From: Bacteroidota bacterium
GTDB lineage: Bacteria; Bacteroidota; Bacteroidia; Chitinophagales; Chitinophagaceae
Assembly: GCA_018266575.1 (NCBI GenBank)
Contig: JAFEAE010000025.1
Coordinates: 62,001 to 126,000 of the forward strand
Direction: 5' to 3'
DNA length: 64,000 bases
In this document: positions 17,858 to 26,798 of the stretch, piece after piece
Position numbering within the stretch: position 1 is the stretch's first letter
How the letters are laid out: every line of letters begins with the position of its first letter
Made by a program: the position numbers and the translations under genes
Notes under the pieces: model-generated
What the model was told of the DNA's origin: nothing
The model's database searches: none
What the model saw: the letters and a program-made list of their open reading frames with translations, nothing else

Positions 17858-20599
17858 TTATAAGAAATCAACATTCTTTACTTTGAGTTCAGTTTCTGCG
17901 GAAGTCTCACCTACTAACCTGCTTTTATAATTATCAAGCAATATTTCTAAAACATTTTCATAATTCAGCGATGATTCTTCGTTAACACTTCCTTTTATTA
18001 AACCAAACGACTCGCCTTTTTCATCTTTTTTTGTTATCCCAAAAAATTCAATAGTGTTACCATATGATTCACGAACCCAATCGTTATAAAAATTCCCCCA
18101 ATGCTCGTGGTTATTGAATTCTGCATAACCAGTTTTTGAAATCTTCAGGCTGAATTGCAATTCTTTATTTTCATAAGGAATTTGAATTTTATAATAACCA
18201 TTTGCGTCTGTATAAAAAGTTTTTCCTGTTTCAGGGCAATATAGTTTTGCGTTTGAAATAGTATGCCTCGTTTTTGAATCCAGTACAAAGCCGGCGAGAT
18301 TTATATTTCGCGAAGCGTCTTGTATTGTTGAAATTATTTTTTTTGTTTTTATCAATATCACTCCGTCTTTCGCCTTCTCTCCATATCCTTTTGTTGCGGT
18401 TGAATCTTTCAATACTGTGATGGATTCAATCTGATCTGGGTTTACATCTTCTATTTTTGGTATTTCTTTCCCATCAACCAGAATGAGCGGTCTCGGTTGA
18501 CCGGAAATCAATTGAATATGTGCAATTTTTTCATTTTTCATCAAACCTTCAACTCCGGTGCTATCTGAAGAGAGAGAAAATTTTCCTATTTCTGGTTTTG
18601 TAAAAATTTCAACCACACCGTGTTCGCCTTTTTTGCCGTATTTTTTTATAGCATCTTTCCCTTTCAGCACATTCATGCTTTCAATAACATTAGGATTGAT
18701 TATCGGGGCGAAATTTAATTTCTTTGGTAACTCAACCCCGTCAATAACATATAGTATACTATCGGATAAACTGTTTTTATCGTATGGCCTTTTTGCGGAT
18801 AAATTTTTAATAGCAGGCGGAACAGTATCTTTTTTTGTAATTGTGCCTGATGAGGTATGATCATACAGCGCAACATTTGCAGGTAAAGGTACAAAATCGG
18901 GCAATTTCCCGTATACACTTTCAAATGCAGGCCTTTCTTTCGGATCCGCATTATCCATGTCATATATCTGAGGTTTACCGTTTTTTGGAACAGCAATCAC
19001 GCGACTGTCTCCCGGGAAAATAATCGCATATACATCGGCGTTAGTATGGAATTGATTTTCTGCAACTTCAGAAATTTTTTGCCAGCGGGCAATATAATCT
19101 TCACCTCCTGAACCTTCTTTCCGTATCATAAAATCTACTGCAGATCCAAATTTTGTACGCATATCATCGATGGTTGATCCGTTTTGGTAACCATATTTTT
19201 CCACTCGTCCATCTTTATAAATTACAATCTGCCGTTTATGATCTTCACAACTATAAAACATGCTCACTTCAGGATGAGCATTTTTTAATTCCATCATTTT
19301 GCTAAAGCCATTGTTTGACTCTTCCATTTTCCTTAGCAAAGCAAGTGCGTCTTTATATGTTGGCTCGTCCGGGTCTTCATGAAAATAAAGAACATCAAAT
19401 AATACCTTTTGAGATTTTAAAGAAAGGCTCCTTAAATGCAATACATCTATTAGTCCATGAGATTTCATTTTAGAAACAGCAAACCCGGTTCCACGTAAAC
19501 CGTTTTCATAACCTGCTTTACTGTAATGCAAAAGAATCTTTACACTATCACCGCTAACGGGGATTTTCATTTCATAAAAACCTCGGCTGTCTGTTATGGC
19601 ATTTTTGCCTGAAACAGAATCTGTAACCAACACTCCCTGCAACGGTTGCTTTGAAGAAATATCTGCCACAATACCAACTTCATTAATAACTGTATCATGA
19701 CTGTGCTTAAATAACCCTTCATATTTATCCCTGAAAGCCACTAACAAAATAGCAATCAGCGGAAGCAAAAACAGGAATTTTCCAAGCTGTACTTTTGCGC
19801 TTTTTAATGCGTTCATCATAACAATTCTTTTTTTGAGTGACGAGAAATTAAAGTTGTTGGTGATGCGGTATTGCGGTGAGCCGATCACTTTCAGCAAATG
19901 ATATTGGTATGCTTTTTTATCAAACCCTTTTTGCAAAACAAAATGGTCTGCAATGAATTCAAGGTTTTGTTTGATGGCATATCGGATAAGCCACGCAAAC
20001 GGGTTGTACCAATTGATCATACAAAGAAATTCTGCGAACAAAATATCGGTGGTATGTTTTTGTTTTACGTGAACATATTCGTGCAAAATAATTTCTTCAA
20101 ATTCTTTTTCGGTATGCAGTTTCGGGTTGATGAAGATGGAATTACCGAACGAAAACGGGATAATATTTTCAGGCACTTCGTAAATAATTGTTCGCTCATC
20201 TGTCATCACTTTTGCCGTTCTTTTTATTTTTTGTACTGATAAATATTGAACGATAAACCTGGCAAATAATGCAAGTGCACCTGCTGCAAAAACAATGATG
20301 AGCACATTCCAGTAATTAAATACCTGGTTATTATCCGGAGATATATTTGCAATGCGCCCGGATGTATAATTGTTCAGCGTAGGTATAAAATGTATAGCAG
20401 GAAGCGTTACCAATTTTTTTTCTTCAACAATGGGGGAAATATTTATAAACGGAATGATAAATGATAACGCTGAATACCCGAGCAGGAACCACCTGTTCCA
20501 GTTATAAAATGTAAGCCTCCGCAACAATACCTGGTAAAAAAGATACACGGAAGAAATGCTGATGGAAAATTTCAAAAGATAAGAAATGAGTACCGGCAT
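17858..20599 (-). CDS. M56-family membrane metallopeptidase/sensor with carboxypeptidase-like and TonB-plug-like domains
   Basis: A 913-residue BlaR1-like protein. Residues 1-~290 are four membrane helices with the M56 zinc motif HEYVH (173-177) and a downstream EFIADHFVL. After the last helix (about 275-290) the extracytoplasmic part holds a carboxypeptidase regulatory-like domain (VGIVADISSKQPLQGVLV), a segment with FYSCEDHKRQIVIYKDGRVE, two copies of a TonB-plug-like module (VIDGVELPKK... ESMNVLKGKDAIKKYG and LVDGKEIPKI... ESITVLKDSTATKGYG), and a second regulatory-like domain. It probably senses an envelope signal and cleaves the BlaI-type repressor next door (gap of 23 bases). Confidence 0.88.
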   Translation of the reverse strand: MPVLISYLLKFSISISSVYLFYQVLLRRLTFYNWNRWFLLGYSALSFIIPFINISPIVEEKKLVTLPAIHFIPTLNNYTSGRIANISPDNNQVFNYWNVLIIVFAAGALALFARFIVQYLSVQKIKRTAKVMTDERTIIYEVPENIIPFSFGNSIFINPKLHTEKEFEEIILHEYVHVKQKHTTDILFAEFLCMINWYNPFAWLIRYAIKQNLEFIADHFVLQKGFDKKAYQYHLLKVIGSPQYRITNNFNFSSLKKRIVMMNALKSAKVQLGKFLFLLPLIAILLVAFRDKYEGLFKHSHDTVINEVGIVADISSKQPLQGVLVTDSVSGKNAITDSRGFYEMKIPVSGDSVKILLHYSKAGYENGLRGTGFAVSKMKSHGLIDVLHLRSLSLKSQKVLFDVLYFHEDPDEPTYKDALALLRKMEESNNGFSKMMELKNAHPEVSMFYSCEDHKRQIVIYKDGRVEKYGYQNGSTIDDMRTKFGSAVDFMIRKEGSGGEDYIARWQKISEVAENQFHTNADVYAIIFPGDSRVIAVPKNGKPQIYDMDNADPKERPAFESVYGKLPDFVPLPANVALYDHTSSGTITKKDTVPPAIKNLSAKRPYDKNSLSDSILYVIDGVELPKKLNFAPIINPNVIESMNVLKGKDAIKKYGKKGEHGVVEIFTKPEIGKFSLSSDSTGVEGLMKNEKIAHIQLISGQPRPLILVDGKEIPKIEDVNPDQIESITVLKDSTATKGYGEKAKDGVILIKTKKIISTIQDASRNINLAGFVLDSKTRHTISNAKLYCPETGKTFYTDANGYYKIQIPYENKELQFSLKISKTGYAEFNNHEHWGNFYNDWVRESYGNTIEFFGITKKDEKGESFGLIKGSVNEESSLNYENVLEILLDNYKSRLVGETSAETELKVKNVDFL

Positions 20600-20622
20600 A
20601 AAATAATTTTAGGGTAAAAATT

Positions 20623-20991
20623 TTATTTGCTTTTCTTTTTCTCTTCAATGAGGCTGATGATCTCTTTCAGTTCTTTTGCGCTGAGTTTTTTTTGTTCAAC
20701 AAAAAAGTTCACTAACTCTTTATAAGAGCTCCCGAAATAATTTTTTACAAAACCCTGCATGAATTTCTTTTTATAGTCTTCGTGCGAAACAAGAGGTTTG
20801 TACAGATATAGATTGCCGACGAGCCTGCTGCTGAGATAATTTTTTTTCTCTAAATTTTTTATGGTGGATGCAAGTGTAGTATATGGCAATTTCGGCTCCG
20901 GCATATTTTCCAGAAAAGTCTTCACATTGCCTTCCCCCGTTTTCCATACTGCCAGCATCGCTTCTTCTTCCTGCAAGGTTAGTTTTTCCAT
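20623..20991 (-). CDS. BlaI/MecI/CopY-family transcriptional repressor
   Basis: A 122-residue winged-helix repressor: LTLQEEEAMLAVWKTGEGNVKTFL at the start and LPYTTLASTIKNLEKKNYLSSR (recognition helix and wing) match the family, followed by a C-terminal dimerisation and cleavage region (SYKELVNFFVEQKKLSAKEL). It forms an operon with the downstream M56 sensor and almost certainly represses its own promoter, where two identical palindromes lie (20998-21031). No beta-lactamase gene is beside it; the regulated output may be the operon itself or the divergent thioredoxin-like gene. Confidence 0.92.
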   Translation of the reverse strand: MEKLTLQEEEAMLAVWKTGEGNVKTFLENMPEPKLPYTTLASTIKNLEKKNYLSSRLVGNLYLYKPLVSHEDYKKKFMQGFVKNYFGSSYKELVNFFVEQKKLSAKELKEIISLIEEKKKSK

Positions 20992-20997
20992 ATTTTT

Positions 20998-21031
20998 TAC
21001 GAAGTTTTCGTAAATCTACGAACATTTCGTA
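20998..21031. promoter_or_regulatory. Tandem BlaI-type operators
   Basis: Two identical half-site arrangements TACGAA-N3-TTCGTA at 20998-21012 and 21017-21031, 19 bases centre to centre, about two helical turns. They cover the -7 box and spacer of the repressor promoter, the layout expected for autorepression. Confidence 0.85.
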
Positions 21032-21040
21032 ATTATACAA
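21011..21040 (-). promoter_or_regulatory. Promoter of the BlaI-M56 operon
   Basis: On the minus strand TTG (21040-21038), 19 bases, then TAGATTTA (21018-21011), a good fit to the Bacteroidota TTG-N19-TAnnTTTG promoter with one mismatch. The ATG at 20991 is about 20 bases downstream, giving a very short leader. Confidence 0.7.
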
Positions 21041-21056
21041 ATAAAATCTTTTCTAT

Positions 21057-21064
21057 TATTTTTG
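21057..21064 (+). promoter_or_regulatory. Possible -7 box of the thioredoxin-like gene
   Basis: TATTTTTG matches TAnnTTTG; about 40 bases before the ATG at 21105. The second BlaI-type operator ends 25 bases upstream, so the divergent gene could share the repressor. Confidence 0.5.
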
Positions 21065-21104
21065 TGATATGTGTTTTGGGAAATACAAAGCACTACTGAA
21101 CATC

Positions 21105-21617
21105 ATGAAGAAAATAATTTTGTTACTACTGATAGTTACGCCAGGTTTTGTTTTACAAGCTCAGCAACAGCAGCCTGACCAACAGGCTCCGTATCAGAAA
21201 TTTCCGACTATTCCGCCTTTCAAACTTTTGAAAGTAGATAGTTCTACTTACATAACTAAAGAAGACATTAAGAGGCATCACCTTACAATGATTATGTTTT
21301 TCAGCCCGGAGTGCGACCACTGTAAACATCAAACGGAGGATATCCTGGCAGAAAGTGATAAATTTAAAAATATAGAAATTGTAATGGCGACTTTTCAGCC
21401 ATTTCCTGAAATGAAAGAATTTTATAATCATTACCGCATTGCAGATCATCCGAATATAAAAATGGGAAGAGATGATAAATATATATTACCTCCTTTTTAC
21501 CGGATCCAAAGCCTGCCTTTTATAGCATTGTATGATAAGAAGGGCGATCTGATCACTACCTTTCAGGGCAACCAAAAAGTAGATAAAATATTAACGGCCT
21601 TTGGGGAAAAAAAATAG
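21105..21617 (+). CDS. Secreted thioredoxin-like protein
   Basis: A 170-residue protein with signal peptide MKKIILLLLIVTPGFVLQAQ and a thioredoxin fold: MIMFFSPECDHCKHQTEDIL holds the redox pair CDHC, and LPFIALYDKKGDLI with the preceding Pro is the cis-Pro segment. Probably a periplasmic reductase or sensor of thiol state. The start at 21105 is preferred to ATG 21069 because it puts the signal peptide at the N-terminus. It is divergent from the BlaI-type repressor, whose operators lie in the shared gap. Confidence 0.85.
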   Translation: MKKIILLLLIVTPGFVLQAQQQQPDQQAPYQKFPTIPPFKLLKVDSSTYITKEDIKRHHLTMIMFFSPECDHCKHQTEDILAESDKFKNIEIVMATFQPFPEMKEFYNHYRIADHPNIKMGRDDKYILPPFYRIQSLPFIALYDKKGDLITTFQGNQKVDKILTAFGEKK

Positions 21618-21844
21618 CATCAAAATAATTCATCCCGGATAACATCTTTCACAAATTATCGTACTCTTGCAGAAGTTTTGTGCAGCACAATTTTTAATTG
21701 AATTGTCAAGCAAAAATCATTATTTGTTTTTTATTGATAATTATTACCCTTTCGATTCTCTGCCATGTGTTTATAATTTCTTAATGGACCTATGACTGTA
21801 GAAATACAGTTAAACTGTTTCTTTGCAAACCAAAAACTTTGATT

Positions 21845-24800
21845 ATGATTAAACGACTGTTGTTAACAGCACTTTGTGCTTTTTACGCCTGTTTCCTATT
21901 CTCACAGGAAACAACTTCACAAATTTTAGGTACGATTTCCGACGGAAAAGTTGGATTAGGTGGCGCTACTGTTGTTGCGATACACGTACCAAGTGGTACA
22001 AAATATACGACCACAACAAGAAAGGATGGCCGCTTCAATTTGGCAGGTTTAAGAGTAGGTGGCCCATATACTATTACTGTATCTTATGTGGGTTTTAAAG
22101 AAGAGAAACAAGAAAACATCACGCTTTCGATCGGGCAGGATTTTGCCGCTGATTTTACAATGACACCGGATACAAAACAACTTTCCGAAGTTGTGGTTAC
22201 AGCAGGCCGCCAAAACAAAATATTCAACAATGCACGCACAGGTGCACAGGAGATCATAACACGTTCACAAATCGAGCGCTTGCCGACGGTAACACGTGCC
22301 GTTTCTGACTATGCACGCCTCGAGCCTTCTGCGAATGGTTTGAGCTTTGGCGGCGTTACATCTGCTTACAATAACATAACGGTTGATGGTGCAGATTTCA
22401 ACAACTCATTCGGCCTTTCAGGAACACTTGGTGGCCAGGCGGGTGCGCAGCCGATTGCATTGGATGCCATAGATCAGATCCAGGTAAATATTTCTCCTTA
22501 TGATGTAAGACAAGGTGGTTTTACCGGCGGCGGGGTTAACTCTGTAACAAAAAGCGGTACCAATCAATTTGCTGGTTCTGTTTATTATAACTGGAGAAGC
22601 CCGGGAACATTAGGCTATAAAGTTGAAAACACAACTGTTCCTAAAACGCCTTTTAGTTTTAACATACTTGGAGCAAGCCTCGGTGGTGCAATCATAAAAA
22701 ATAAATTATTCTTTTTCATAAATGCAGAACAGGATTTACAAAGCGCACCGGCAACAGGTGTAGTTGCATCTGATGCCTCACACTCACCCGTTCCGGGAGT
22801 TGTTTCGCAATCTAATGCCGATACATTAACTGCGCTTGCGAATTATTTGAAAACTACGTATAACTATGATCCGGGAGCTTTCCAAGGGTATTCATTCAAA
22901 ACAAATAGCTATAAGGTTAATGCACGCATTGATTACAACATCAATAATGAAAATACGCTATCATTAAAATATAATTATCTGAAATCTTATGCTGACCAGT
23001 TTGCCAGCACGAGCAGGCCTGGAAGTGGACAGATTACAGGCGGCCAACCAACAAGCAACGCCAACCCTTTGCCATTTTATGGAAGTGGTTATAGGATCAA
23101 TAACAATTTGAATATCTGGATCGCAGAATTGAACACAAGGTTGAGCAATAAAGCTTCTAACAAATTCCAGGTTGGTTACACACAGGAAAGAGATTTCCGC
23201 TCTCCACAATCTGCTTCTGAATTTCCTTTGGTAGACATCTTGAATGGCGGGAATATTTATACAACTTTTGGTTATGAAATGTACACTTATCATAACACAT
23301 TGAATATGGATTCATATCAGTTGAATGATATCTTTACTTTTTATAAAGGTGCCCATGAAATCACGGTGGGAACACAGAACAGTTATAAAAAGTACCAAAA
23401 CGCTTTTGCTCCAGGTTATGAAGGTGTTTTTCAATTTAATAGCCTGAGCGATTTTTATTCAGGCGCATTGCCCAAAAGTTATTATCAACAATACTCAACA
23501 CTTAAAGGAGGCGCTTTTCCCTGGGCTTATGCCGGAGCTACTAACTTAAGTTTATTTGCACAGGATAAATGGAGAGCCACACCTAATTTCACTTTAACGT
23601 ATGGGGTTCGTTTTGACTACACAACTTACTCAAGCAAATTCACTGACAATCCTAATTTCGACGCACTTACATTTAAAGATGGAGCACAGTATAATGTTGG
23701 TAAAGCCCCCAACAGTTTTATTGTTGTTTCTCCACGCATAGGTTTTAACTGGGATATTACTGGTAAAAGAGAGTGGCAGTTAAGAGGTGGCGCTGGTATT
23801 TTTGAAGGTGCTCCGCCTTTTGTGTGGGTTGAAAACCAGGCAGCAAATAACGGTGTACAATTTGGCAACTATACTTTAACCCCCACTAGCACTGTTCCTG
23901 CATTCCCATTCACACCATCTCCATCAAACAATCTTGGTACATACCTTACAAATTCCGGCCAACAGCAAACATCCACTCCGACAGGCTATGGAGTTGCATT
24001 GGTTGATAAAAGCTTCAAATATCCAAGTAAGTTAAAGTCAAACATTGGTTTGGATAAAAGATTTGAAGGAGACTGGGTGATCACAGCTGAATTTAGTTAC
24101 TCAAAAGATATCAACGCAGCTTACATGTCTAATGTAAACCTAAAAGAAACAAACGCTTTTGCAGTTTCAAATGGCCCTGATGAAAGATTGCGTTATAATT
24201 TAACAGGAACATCAACAAGTGGAACAAACTCCAGCAATAAATACTATAACGGAAGTTCTTTACAAAACCCGAATATTTCCAGTGCCATATTACTTTCAAA
24301 TACGCACAAAGGATATTCGTATGCAGCAACATTCCGTGTACAAAAAACTTTCAAAAATTTATTTGTAAGCGTGGGCTATACACACAGTGATGCAAAGAAT
24401 ACCATGGAAGACGGAAGTACTGCAAGTTCATTATGGGCAGCAAGGGCCGTATCAAATACCGATCCTAACGCAGCAACACTGTCAAGGCCAGGATGGTACC
24501 AACCTAACCGCATAGTTGCTTATGCAAGCTATAAATTTGAATATGCAAAACATTTTGCAACTTCTATCGGTGCAATTTTCGAAGCAGCTCCCGCAGGTGT
24601 AAATTCTTATGTATATAATGGTGATTTGAATGGAGATGGAAATACAGGTAACGACCTGATCTATATTCCTCGTAACGCATCAGAAATTAATCTGATCGAT
24701 GCAGGCTCTTATAATTCAGCTACAATGTCAGGAACTACAACCGGAACTGCAGCAGATCCAAGGACTTCAGCACAAATATGGACACAGCTTAATAATTTCA

Positions 24801-25219
24801 TCAACCAGGATCATTATTTAGCTAATCACAGAGGACAATATGCACAAGCTAATTCCGTAGTTTACCCCTTCTTCAAACACCTTGATTTGAATGTTACACA
24901 AGATGTGTATTTGGTTATGAAGAATAAGCAAAAACATACGCTGCGTTTTACGCTCGATATCCTGAACTTCGGAAACATGTTGAATAAATACTGGGGCATT
25001 GTTAAAACCCCTTCTTCAACCAATTTCCTGAAATTTGAAGGTATGGCAGCAGATGGTAAAACACCTTTATTCTCTTTCCCGTTTGCTGATGCAAGCAGTT
25101 ATACACCGTACGTGAATAGTTTTTCAGACAATACAAACCTGACAAGGCTTGTAAACAATTCTACCCAGGCGGCATCACGTTGGATCATGCAGTTTGGAGT
25201 AAGGTATCTGTTTAATTAA
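21845..25219 (+). CDS. TonB-dependent receptor, Oar-like
   Basis: A 1124-residue outer membrane protein: signal peptide ending near FLFSQ, carboxypeptidase regulatory-like domain (TSQILGTISDGKVGLGGATV... FTMTPD, residues ~25-115), plug domain (SEVVVTAGRQNKIF, IITRSQIERLPTV, ITVDGADFNNSFGLSG) and a long barrel with ESF-type strand pairs. The plug and barrel sequences (NISPYDVRQGGFTGGGVN, GTNQFAGSVYYNWRSP) fit the Oar/OmpA-related group rather than SusC; there is no SusD next door. The ligand is unknown. ATG 21845 is used; TTG 21839 is in the same frame. A lipoprotein gene follows after 43 bases. Confidence 0.92.
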   Translation: MIKRLLLTALCAFYACFLFSQETTSQILGTISDGKVGLGGATVVAIHVPSGTKYTTTTRKDGRFNLAGLRVGGPYTITVSYVGFKEEKQENITLSIGQDFAADFTMTPDTKQLSEVVVTAGRQNKIFNNARTGAQEIITRSQIERLPTVTRAVSDYARLEPSANGLSFGGVTSAYNNITVDGADFNNSFGLSGTLGGQAGAQPIALDAIDQIQVNISPYDVRQGGFTGGGVNSVTKSGTNQFAGSVYYNWRSPGTLGYKVENTTVPKTPFSFNILGASLGGAIIKNKLFFFINAEQDLQSAPATGVVASDASHSPVPGVVSQSNADTLTALANYLKTTYNYDPGAFQGYSFKTNSYKVNARIDYNINNENTLSLKYNYLKSYADQFASTSRPGSGQITGGQPTSNANPLPFYGSGYRINNNLNIWIAELNTRLSNKASNKFQVGYTQERDFRSPQSASEFPLVDILNGGNIYTTFGYEMYTYHNTLNMDSYQLNDIFTFYKGAHEITVGTQNSYKKYQNAFAPGYEGVFQFNSLSDFYSGALPKSYYQQYSTLKGGAFPWAYAGATNLSLFAQDKWRATPNFTLTYGVRFDYTTYSSKFTDNPNFDALTFKDGAQYNVGKAPNSFIVVSPRIGFNWDITGKREWQLRGGAGIFEGAPPFVWVENQAANNGVQFGNYTLTPTSTVPAFPFTPSPSNNLGTYLTNSGQQQTSTPTGYGVALVDKSFKYPSKLKSNIGLDKRFEGDWVITAEFSYSKDINAAYMSNVNLKETNAFAVSNGPDERLRYNLTGTSTSGTNSSNKYYNGSSLQNPNISSAILLSNTHKGYSYAATFRVQKTFKNLFVSVGYTHSDAKNTMEDGSTASSLWAARAVSNTDPNAATLSRPGWYQPNRIVAYASYKFEYAKHFATSIGAIFEAAPAGVNSYVYNGDLNGDGNTGNDLIYIPRNASEINLIDAGSYNSATMSGTTTGTAADPRTSAQIWTQLNNFINQDHYLANHRGQYAQANSVVYPFFKHLDLNVTQDVYLVMKNKQKHTLRFTLDILNFGNMLNKYWGIVKTPSSTNFLKFEGMAADGKTPLFSFPFADASSYTPYVNSFSDNTNLTRLVNNSTQAASRWIMQFGVRYLFN

Positions 25220-25262
25220 TTCATAAAAACTAATTAAACTAAAAACACCAAAAGAATAATTT

Positions 25263-25748
25263 ATGAAAAAATTTATATTGATTTCAATAGTTGTTGCAGC
25301 AGTTGTTGCTTGTAACAAAACAACAACATTGCCAACATACACTCCACCTGTTTCAAAAAACCTGGTTGTAAAAACATTTGCACACACTGCAGATACAGTA
25401 AACGTTGGGGATACCATCTATTTAACAGCAACAGGAACGGTGTATGATTCACTAAACCTTTATGGTTATTTTTCTATTAGCTCGTCTTCAACAGGATCTC
25501 CTGTGTATACTGTTGGAAGTTCATCTTCACCGATTAAATTAGCAACAGCACTTGCCACAAAAAACCCTACAGATACTAACAGTTTTGTGGCAACAATAGT
25601 ATTGCCAAAACTCACAAATGTATCAGGGAGCAAACTTACAGTAACGGGTAACTTTGTTTATCCACTTAGCTTGAGTAGCCAGGGTGCTAATATTGTAACA
25701 GGTGTAGCAGATGCAGGGCAATTGACAAAGACAATTTACATTCAGTAA
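25263..25748 (+). CDS. Hypothetical lipoprotein, partner of the TonB receptor
   Basis: A 161-residue protein with signal and lipobox VVAC at residue ~17, followed by a Thr/Pro-rich linker and a beta-rich domain containing AHTADTVNVGDTIYLTATG, a pattern typical of Ig-like or DUF-type adhesion folds. I do not recognise the family. It is co-transcribed with the receptor and a strong terminator follows, so it may be a surface or periplasmic accessory of that receptor. Confidence 0.7.
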   Translation: MKKFILISIVVAAVVACNKTTTLPTYTPPVSKNLVVKTFAHTADTVNVGDTIYLTATGTVYDSLNLYGYFSISSSSTGSPVYTVGSSSSPIKLATALATKNPTDTNSFVATIVLPKLTNVSGSKLTVTGNFVYPLSLSSQGANIVTGVADAGQLTKTIYIQ

Positions 25749-25767
25749 GAATAAAAAACCTAGAATA

Positions 25768-25799
25768 AAAAAACCCTGCAAGTTTTGCAGGGTTTTTTT
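25768..25799. terminator. Bidirectional terminator
   Basis: Stem CCCTGCAA (25774-25781) / TTGCAGGG (25785-25792) flanked by A7 and T7; ends the receptor-lipoprotein unit and can also serve the convergent esterase gene. Confidence 0.9.
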
Positions 25800-25855
25800 A
25801 TTTATTTTAAAAGTTTATGACTCCTAATTCTTCATTTTTAATTACCAATTATTAA

Positions 25856-26671
25856 TTAACTCACGCCCCATCCCCATTTTAAAAATACCGGCATCGCTTC
25901 TGCCCATGTTGCTACATCATGTTTTCCATTTTCCAATTCGAGGTATTCAATATCTTTTTTTTCATCATATCCTTTTGCAACAAGTTCCTTTATTAAGTCA
26001 AGCGTGTCGTCTATAGAATCAATAATGCCATTATTATTTCTATCATCTTCCTCATCGCCTGCACCACACTCAAAAAAGAATTTTAACCCTGCAGCATATT
26101 TTCCATTTCTTATTTGCTGATGCATGATACGGTCTGTATCGTCACTATAGGTTTTATCATTTTGATCTTTTGTACGCCACCATAATGAGCCTGAGAAAAT
26201 ACCTACTTTAGAAAAACCGGACGGATGGTTCCACACAATATCCAAAGCGGTTAATGCGCCAAGGGAAAACCCTGCAAATGCTTTTTCTTTGAACTCTTCA
26301 ACCAGGTAATTTTTTTTGATATAAGGGAAAAGCTCTTCAAAAATAAATTGTGAATAGGCAGAAGCCTTTGCGCCCCTGCCTTTATAATCTAAAATTTTTG
26401 AAGTACCATATTCCATCTTTCGCTCTTTGCCTGCATGTATGCCCGCACAAAGCAAAGGTGAAATTTGTTCGCCTCCATACAATTCATCCAGCATCCCTTC
26501 CAAACCTAATTTCTCCATATCCTGCCCGTCGTTAATTAATAGCAAGCTCATTTCGCCGGGATCTGTAACATGGGTTGGCAGATAAAAATCTATATCTACG
26601 TCACGTCCGAGGTTTACGGATTTCAATGAAACACTTTCTTTAAGAATTCCACGCTTCTTTTCAATTTCCAT
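25856..26671 (-). CDS. Putative esterase (alpha/beta hydrolase, PF00756-like)
   Basis: A 271-residue protein without a signal peptide. It has the enterochelin-esterase/antigen 85-type pattern: DIDFYLPTHV, LLLINDGQDM, then the nucleophile elbow AGFSLGALTALDIVWNHP (Ser in GFSLG) and FFECGAGDEEDDRNNNGI before an ENGKHDVATW that supplies the catalytic His. The acidic segment DRNNNGIIDSIDD resembles a calcium-binding loop. It is divergent from a second esterase (26799), ahead of an ATP-grasp and a GCS2 ligase. Confidence 0.85.
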   Translation of the reverse strand: MEIEKKRGILKESVSLKSVNLGRDVDIDFYLPTHVTDPGEMSLLLINDGQDMEKLGLEGMLDELYGGEQISPLLCAGIHAGKERKMEYGTSKILDYKGRGAKASAYSQFIFEELFPYIKKNYLVEEFKEKAFAGFSLGALTALDIVWNHPSGFSKVGIFSGSLWWRTKDQNDKTYSDDTDRIMHQQIRNGKYAAGLKFFFECGAGDEEDDRNNNGIIDSIDDTLDLIKELVAKGYDEKKDIEYLELENGKHDVATWAEAMPVFLKWGWGVS

Positions 26672-26676
26672 AGCTT

Positions 26677-26684
26677 CAAAAATA
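26677..26684 (-). promoter_or_regulatory. Possible -7 box of the minus-strand esterase
   Basis: TATTTTTG on the minus strand matches TAnnTTTG but lies only five bases ahead of the ATG at 26671. If used, the mRNA would be nearly leaderless. No TTG at the usual spacing. Confidence 0.4.
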
Positions 26685-26750
26685 GGGAAATAGAAATAAA
26701 AAAGCTAGCGCTTACGTAATTGCATTTAATATCTACATTCAATAATCAAT

Positions 26751-26781
26751 TTGTTTGTTTGTTGTTTTAAAAATAAATTTG
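26751..26781 (+). promoter_or_regulatory. Promoter of the esterase/ATP-grasp unit
   Basis: TTG at 26751-26753, 20 bases, then TAAATTTG at 26774-26781, an exact fit to the Bacteroidota consensus. The ATG at 26799 is 17 bases on. Confidence 0.75.
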
Positions 26782-26798
26782 GTTACAACAGTTTTATT

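Noticed and set aside
17670..17930. Plus-strand open frame of 86 codons
   Set aside because: Opposite the 3' end of the M56 gene and its tail; Phe/Ser-rich shadow translation.
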